Assembly: GCF_019393635.1 (NCBI RefSeq)
Contig: NC_057864.1
Span: 468,766,617-468,830,616, forward strand
Direction: 5' to 3'
Length of the DNA: 64,000 bases
Source: Dromiciops gliroides
Lineage: Eukaryota > Chordata > Mammalia > Microbiotheria > Microbiotheriidae
The notes beneath the pieces were generated by a model. The model made no database searches. It had not been told where the DNA came from and saw only the letters and a program-made list of their open reading frames with translations. This document shows, piece by piece, positions 58,880 through 64,000 of the stretch. Within the stretch, counting starts at the first letter, position 1, and each line of letters begins with the position of its first letter. Made by a program: the position numbers and the translations under genes.

Positions 58880-59035
58880 GGTCACAGGGTTTAGCTGGCA
58901 GGGGCCTTAAGAGTCCTTGGATCTAACCAGACTGGGGCCCAGAAGAGATTTGGTTTGTTGTCCAATGGTGAGCAGGTCATAAGCGGCACAGCCACCACTT
59001 GAATCTACTTCTTCTGTCTCCAGTTCCAACTGCCT
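58880..59035 (-). repeat. MIR-type SINE
   Basis: Contains CAGGGGCCTTAAGAGTCCTT and GGTGAGCAGGTCATAAGCGG. Confidence 0.5.
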
Positions 59036-59104
59036 TCCCTTTGTGACATGCATGTGTGTAGTAACAAGCAGATTTGTGTCTGGTTATTAATGGAGGCACA
59101 TATT

Positions 59105-59150
59105 TGCGTGTGTGTGTATACAGACACACAGAAACACATACATACACATT
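59105..59150 (+). repeat. CA/TG-rich microsatellite
   Basis: Interrupted TGTG/CACA units. Confidence 0.7.
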
Positions 59151-59174
59151 TCAAGCTACTAAAACTTAACACTG

Positions 59175-59324
59175 GGGGCAGCTGGGTGGCACAATGGATA
59201 GAGCATAGGCCCTGGATTCAGGAGGACCTGAGTTCAAATCCAGCCTTAGACACTTGGCACTTAGTAGCTATGTGACTCTGGGCAAGTCACTTAACCCTCA
59301 TTGGCCTTCAAAAAAACAACAGAA
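59175..59324 (+). repeat. Short SINE
   Basis: Full-length. Perfect 14 bp TSD AAAACTTAACACTG at 59161-59174 and 59325-59338. Confidence 0.95.
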
Positions 59325-59494
59325 AAAACTTAACACTGTTCTAAAAGTTTTAGGACACCCACTATATGTTAGATATAAAATTAGACATAATTGGTTCCAC
59401 CTACATGCTGAATAGCCTGAAACAGTTTGAAAAACTGAGAAATCACAGCTGTAACATCCTGGGCTACTCTTAGAAGAGAAGCCAAAAGGGCTTG

Positions 59495-59625
59495 TTTATG
59501 GGCCCAGCTCTGCCCCTCATTAGCCACCTAAATCCTTCCTCCTCTGCAGGCCTTGCTTTCCTTTCCTGTAAAATAAGAAGTCTGCACCGAATACTCTGTG
59601 AGGTCCCTTTCTAACACTTGATGGT
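59495..59625 (+). repeat. MIR-type fragment
   Basis: Contains CCCAGCTCTGCCCCTCATTAG and TTCCTGTAAAATAAGAAGTC. Confidence 0.55.
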
Positions 59626-60494
59626 TCGAACATTTTCCGAACATAAGAAGCCCATTTCGTCTCCAGACGTTGATTGAGCAGATGCACAGTGTTGTGCTCT
59701 CTCCTAGACGTTCTAGAGGAGAAATAAAGCTGTGCTGCCTGGCCTGGCCTGCCCTGGAACTGACCAAACTGTGAAATCTTAAACATTAAAAGGAAATTTG
59801 AGAGTTTAGCATCTCCACGGATAATTCAAGTCTTGAGGGATATTTTGGTTTGGCTAAGTGGGGCGAGGTGGGGGAAGGTATCAAATAGGTTTGCTCTTTG
59901 TGTGTACAGATGACCATTCACCACCGGGCTATGTTCTCAATTGATTTGCTGGTAGTGATGATGGTATGAAACTGACTCATGCCCACCCTTTCACCTAGAC
60001 TAGCCTTTACAAGATTACTGGTTTGGATTAGGGATATAGCTTGGGGCTCTAGAACAAGAGGGTTGGGTGTGTCTTTTCCTCTCCGCTGGAGCTAAGGGGC
60101 CCAGACAGGGATTAAACCTATGACCTTGTCCTCATTAGCACTACCCTTTAGCCAGTGACTAGTCCGGGCTTGTGTGTGCTTAGCACTACTGAAACCTACT
60201 TCATCATGGCTCCTGAGGCTTTCTCTTTCTAAATTATGCTGCACTTAAACCATTCTGACCCTAACTCTACAGGAAATGAAAGCTGATATGTTCCAGGTTT
60301 GACTGTTGGGATTATTGGTCACCTGGAATTTCCATGAGGAAAGGGTGACATATTTTAAATGACCAACAGGCTTTACCCAGATTTCCCAAATAAATACCAT
60401 AGGACACCAATTTGATTTGGTCTGGAGCCTACAGAAAAGGTCTCTTTCTCAAAACAGAAGAAAAACAAATACAGATGGTCCCCTCCCCACCTCC

Positions 60495-60523
60495 TTCCCC
60501 CTCCCTCCCTCCCTCCCTCCCGA
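60495..60523 (+). repeat. (CCCT)n simple repeat
   Basis: A short CCCT run in PIGL intron 2. Confidence 0.85.
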
Positions 60524-61299
60524 TAGTGCTGGTTCTTGACAATGCATACTCCCTGTATGTTTCCGCTAGGTCTCTTAATCTCTCTAGGCTACACTTTCCC
60601 ACGTGCCAGTTCTCCTAAACTGACGTTCTGTTCTGAAAGGAAAGCTTACACAAATCATTTAAAACTTACATCAGATTGTGAGGTTGGTTTTTTTCCTGCA
60701 TTTAATAATCACTTGCAGAAAAACCCAGCCTATGATGATCACAGCTCAAAAAGAATGTCTTCTGTGGGTATCTGGAGGTTTCCTGTGAAAGACAGATAAC
60801 TTTGTAGATAAGTTGGCAGGTAGATGTTTGTATCGACAGATTTCCTCCACATCTCCATTTTCCTCCCCCACTGTACTTCCACTTCCCTACTCCTATGGCC
60901 CATCATTGACCCTGTTGACCTTTTAGGGAAAAGGGATGAATCTCTATAGCTTTGCTTCTTGAGGGTCATTCTGCTCCCTTCTGGGCATCAGGCCCTAAAA
61001 TCTTGATAAAAGGAGAGTGCTAGGCCAACTCTAACTGGGTGTGAGGTTGGAGCCAATCATGACATGGGGCTCTTCTATTTCTGCCCCCCGGATGTGGTCT
61101 CTAGGTAAAGTCAGGTTAAGATGAACCAATCAATCGACAAACATTTATTGTGTCTGTTATTTTTGCTGAACTGTTTCTCTCTTTGTTATAAGGGATAGTT
61201 CTTGGGGAGGGGTAGAGGAGAGAATACATTAGAAAATGTAGGTGTAATGTAAATGTAAATGTAGGTGTAGATGTAAAAACAAAAGACCAATAAAAATTT

Positions 61300-61850
61300 G
61301 TCCCTTGTGCAAGCACTTAGTAAGCATGTTCTATTGGCCAATCCTTCTACTAAGAACCAGAGAAATAAAGGTAAAAGTGAAATCGTTTCTGCACTCAAGA
61401 AGCTTATATTGTCTACCAGGGGAAACAATAGATACATATGAAAGCATGTGCAAGGGGGCAGCTAGGTGGTAATGCAGTGGATAAAGCACTGGCCCTGGAT
61501 TCAGGAGGACCTGAGTTCAAATCTGGCCTCAGACTCTTGACACTTAAGTGACCCTGGGCAAGTCACTTAACCCTCATTGCCCCGCCAAAAAAAAGAAAGA
61601 ATGAAATAAAAAAGATAAATGCTTGGTACATTAAGGGAAAGGTTTCATGAAGAAGGTGGTATATCACCTGAGCCTTAGGAGGCAGATATGAAGAGGGAGA
61701 GAATTTTTAGCATGTGAGAGAAATAGTGCAAAGTCACCAGGAAATGAGAAAAAGAATGCTGTGTATAAAGAATAGCCAGTTGACCTGTGTGGCTGGACTA
61801 GAGAGATGTAAAACCTGACAAAGATAGGAAGGGATCAAGTTTTGGGGTAG
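61300..61850 (+). repeat. Ancient mammal-wide repeat, split by a SINE
   Basis: The left part is 61300-61450 (CACTCAAGAAGCTTATATTG). The right part is 61605-61850 (TTTCATGAAGAAGGTGGTAT, CACCTGAGCCTTAGGAGG). Confidence 0.5.
61455..61602 (+). repeat. Short SINE with two small changes
   Basis: It has an extra AAT in the head (GGTGGTAATGCAGTGG) and a deletion before TGACCCTGGG. Confidence 0.9.
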
Positions 61851-62088
61851 TTTTTAAATAGTTTATTTTTTCCAGTTACATATAAAAACAATTTTTAACA
61901 TTAATTTAATTTTTTTTTAAATTCTCTCCCACCTTCTCTCCCCTCTCATTGAGAAGGCAAGCAATTTGATAAAGGTTATGCATGGATAGTCACGCAAAAT
62001 TTATTTCCACATTAGTCATGTTGTGGGGGAAAAAACAGACCAATTTAAAAAAAACACAAGAAAAATAAAGTTTAAAAAAGTATGTTTC

Positions 62089-62237
62089 GGGGCAGCTAGG
62101 TGGTACAGTGGATAGAGCGCCAGCCCTGGAGTCAGGAGGACCTGAGTTCAAATCCAGCCTCAGACACTTAACACTTACTAGCTGTGTGACCCTGGGCAAG
62201 TCACTTAACCCCAATTGCCTCACCAAAAAAAAAAAAA
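62089..62237 (+). repeat. Short SINE inside L1
   Basis: Full-length. Perfect TSD AAGTATGTTTC ending at 62088 and 62248. Confidence 0.95.
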
Positions 62238-62494
62238 AAGTATGTTTCAATCTGCATTCAGACTTCATCAGTTCTTTTTGTGGAAGTGGATAGCATTTTT
62301 TATCATCCGCCCTTTGGAATTATCTTAAATGATTCAGTTAGTTGATCATCATATAATATTGCTGTTACTGTGTACACTGTTTTCCTGGCTCATTTCATTT
62401 CATTTCATTTTGTATCAGTTTATGTAAGTCTTTCCAGGTTTTTCTGAAATCTTCCTGCTTGTAACTTCTTATAGCACAATAGTATTCCATTACA

Positions 62495-62727
62495 GGAGCT
62501 AGGCGATGCAGTGGATAAAGTATCGAGGCTGAATTCAGGAAGACTCATCTTCCTGAGTTCAAATCTGACCTCAGACCCTGGGCAAATCACTTAATCTCAT
62601 TTACTTTATTTTCCTCAATCTGTAAAATGAATTGGAAAAGGAAATGGCAAACAACTCCAGTATCTTTGCCAAGAAAACCCTAAATGGGTTCACAGAGAGT
62701 CAGATATGACTGAAAACTGAACAACAA
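62495..62727 (+). repeat. Mar1-type CORE-SINE inside L1
   Basis: Starts AGGCGATGCAGTGGATAAAG-like and ends TATGACTGAAAACTGAACAA. Perfect 11 bp TSD ATTCCATTACA at 62484-62494 and 62728-62738. Confidence 0.92.
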
Positions 62728-64000
62728 ATTCCATTACAATTATATACTACAACTTGTTCAGACATGCCCGAGTTGATGGGCATCACTTCCATTTGCCAAT
62801 TCTTTGATGCCACAAAAAGAGCTGCTTTAAATATTTTCATACAAATAAATCCCTTTTCTTTTCTTTTTTAATCTCTTTGTGATACAGACCTAGTGGTGGT
62901 ATTGCTGGGTCAAAGGGTATGCCTAGTTTTATAGCCTTACGGGCAAAGTTTAAACTGCTCCCCAGAAAGGTTGGATTCCCAACTCCACCAACTCTTTAGT
63001 GTCACAATTTTCCCACATTCCCACCAACGTGTAATTTTCCTTTTTTGTCATATTAGCCACTCTGATAGGTATGAGGTGGTACTTCAGAGATGTTTTAATT
63101 TGCATTTCTCTAACCAAGTGATTTAGAACATTTTTTCATCTGACTACAGATAGCTTTGATTTCTTCATCTGAAAACTGCCTGGTCATATCCTTTGACTAT
63201 TTATCAATTGGGGAATGGCTTGTATTCATATAAATTTAACTCTATTTTCTATCTAAGAAATGAGGCCTTTATCAGAGAAACTTGCAGAAAACTGTTTTCA
63301 TAGTTATGATTACTGTATATTTCCCTCCATCCTATTTTCCCCACTTATCCTTCTCTCTCTGCTTTTACCCTGTCCCTCCTTAAAAGTGTTTTGCTTCTGA
63401 CTACCACCTCCCCCAATCCACCCTCCCTTCTATCAGGTGCCCTAACTTCTCTTATCCCCTTCCCCTCCTACTTCCCTGTAGCAAAAGATAGATTTCTATA
63501 TCCAATTAAATATGTGTTTTTCCCTTTTTTGAGCCAATTACAATGAGAATAAGGTTCGTATTTTCTGTCACCCCCTCATCTTCCCCTCCACTGTAAAAGC
63601 TCTTTTGTGCCTATTTTATGTGAGATAATTTACTCCATTCTACCTCTCCATTCCCCCATCTCCCAGTGCATCCCTCTTTCTCACTCCTTAATTTTATTTT
63701 TTTAGCTATAATCTCATTATAGTCATCTCACACCTGTGCCCTCTAAGTATGCACCTTCTAACTGCCCTAATAATATTTAAGTTCTTAAAAGTTACAAGTA
63801 ACATTTTCTCATGTAAGTATATAAACAGTTTAACTTTATTAAATCCCTTATAATTTCTCTTTCCTGTTTACCTTTTTATGCTTCTCTTGAGTCTTGTATT
63901 TGAAAGTTAAATTTTCTATTTAGCTTTGGTCTTTTCATTACAAATACTTGAAAGTCCTTTATTTCATTAAATATCCTTTGCATTCCCCCTCCCCACCCCG

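Larger units (their letters stand above)
34536..64000 (+). other. PIGL: PIGL intron 2 (incomplete)
   Basis: At least 29.5 kb of intron follows the donor GTAACT at 34536. I searched by eye for the next exon, expected to encode an FPDDPGMQWD-like block, and did not find it. Repeats are listed separately. Stretches at about 35.4-36.9, 38.6-40.6, 43.0-44.8 and 59.6-61.1 kb hold nothing I can name. Confidence 0.8.
61850..64000 (-). repeat. L1-lineage element, reverse, running off the window
   Basis: The reverse complement ends with the marsupial L1 3' UTR (61850-62060). Next to it is the ORF2 C-terminal region (62240-63290, with GATGCCCATCAACTCGGGC and GGAATACTATTGTGCTATAA). Beyond 63300 a pyrimidine-rich part continues; it looks like more of the same lineage, but I am less sure of that. 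Two SINEs are nested inside. Not coding. Confidence 0.6.

Noticed and set aside
3443..62293. Recurring short frames with ALDSGGPEFKS / GLRHLTLTSCVTLGKSLNP
   Set aside because: This is the short SINE read in one frame; the reverse gives LGLSDLPRVTQLVSVKCL. Repeat-derived, not genes.
34536..64000. PIGL exon 3 and later exons
   Set aside because: No stretch encoding an FPDDPGMQWD-like block with a phase-2 acceptor was found by eye. They probably lie beyond the window; a spliced alignment of PIGL mRNA would settle it.

Overview
This is a 64 kb piece of marsupial nuclear DNA. The main evidence is 31 copies of a short tRNA-headed SINE (5' start GGGCAGCTAGGTGG, B-box-like GTTCAAATCC, MIR/CORE-like body, A-rich 3' tail) of the kind abundant in marsupials (Mar1/WSINE1 group). 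There are also longer Mar1-type CORE-SINEs, marsupial-type L1 3' ends, and old MIR and L2 copies. The abundance of the short WSINE1-like form suggests an Australian marsupial, but this is an inference. No prokaryotic, viral or CRISPR feature was seen. || The only protein-coding exons I can support are the first two exons of PIGL (GlcNAc-PI de-N-acetylase, second step of GPI-anchor synthesis), on the + strand at 29492-29744 and 34436-34535. They join in frame across a 4.69 kb intron. The remaining PIGL exons were not found, so the window ends inside intron 2. || PIGL starts in a CpG island (about 27.78-29.85 kb). On the opposite strand of the same island lies a non-coding first exon with a strong GT donor (exon end 28132). 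It starts near an AAGATGGCGGC (YY1-type) element. Gene order in other mammals (NCOR1 head-to-head with PIGL) makes this the NCOR1 5' exon, which puts 1-28131 inside or beyond NCOR1 intron 1. The two genes would share a divergent promoter of about 1 kb. || Layout: 1-27.5 kb is NCOR1 intron 1, packed with repeats, including an L1 (10.86-15.11 kb) split by a Tc1/mariner-type element that itself carries three SINEs. 27.5-27.78 kb holds two MIR copies at the island edge. 27.78-29.85 kb is the CpG island. 29.75-34.43 kb is PIGL intron 1, almost free of young repeats. 34.54-64 kb is PIGL intron 2, again rich in SINE, MIR, L2 and L1. No short SINE lies between 22.90 and 37.31 kb, a 14.4 kb gap around the promoter and first exons. 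|| I found no new multi-gene system. The points most worth a second look are the nested insertions, a short repeat I do not recognise present in two inverted copies, SINE tails grown into long microsatellites, a promoter-proximal intronic poly(A) signal in PIGL, and an upstream ORF in the NCOR1 leader. Repeat family names come from recognition by eye, and boundaries are approximate unless target-site duplications (TSDs) are given.
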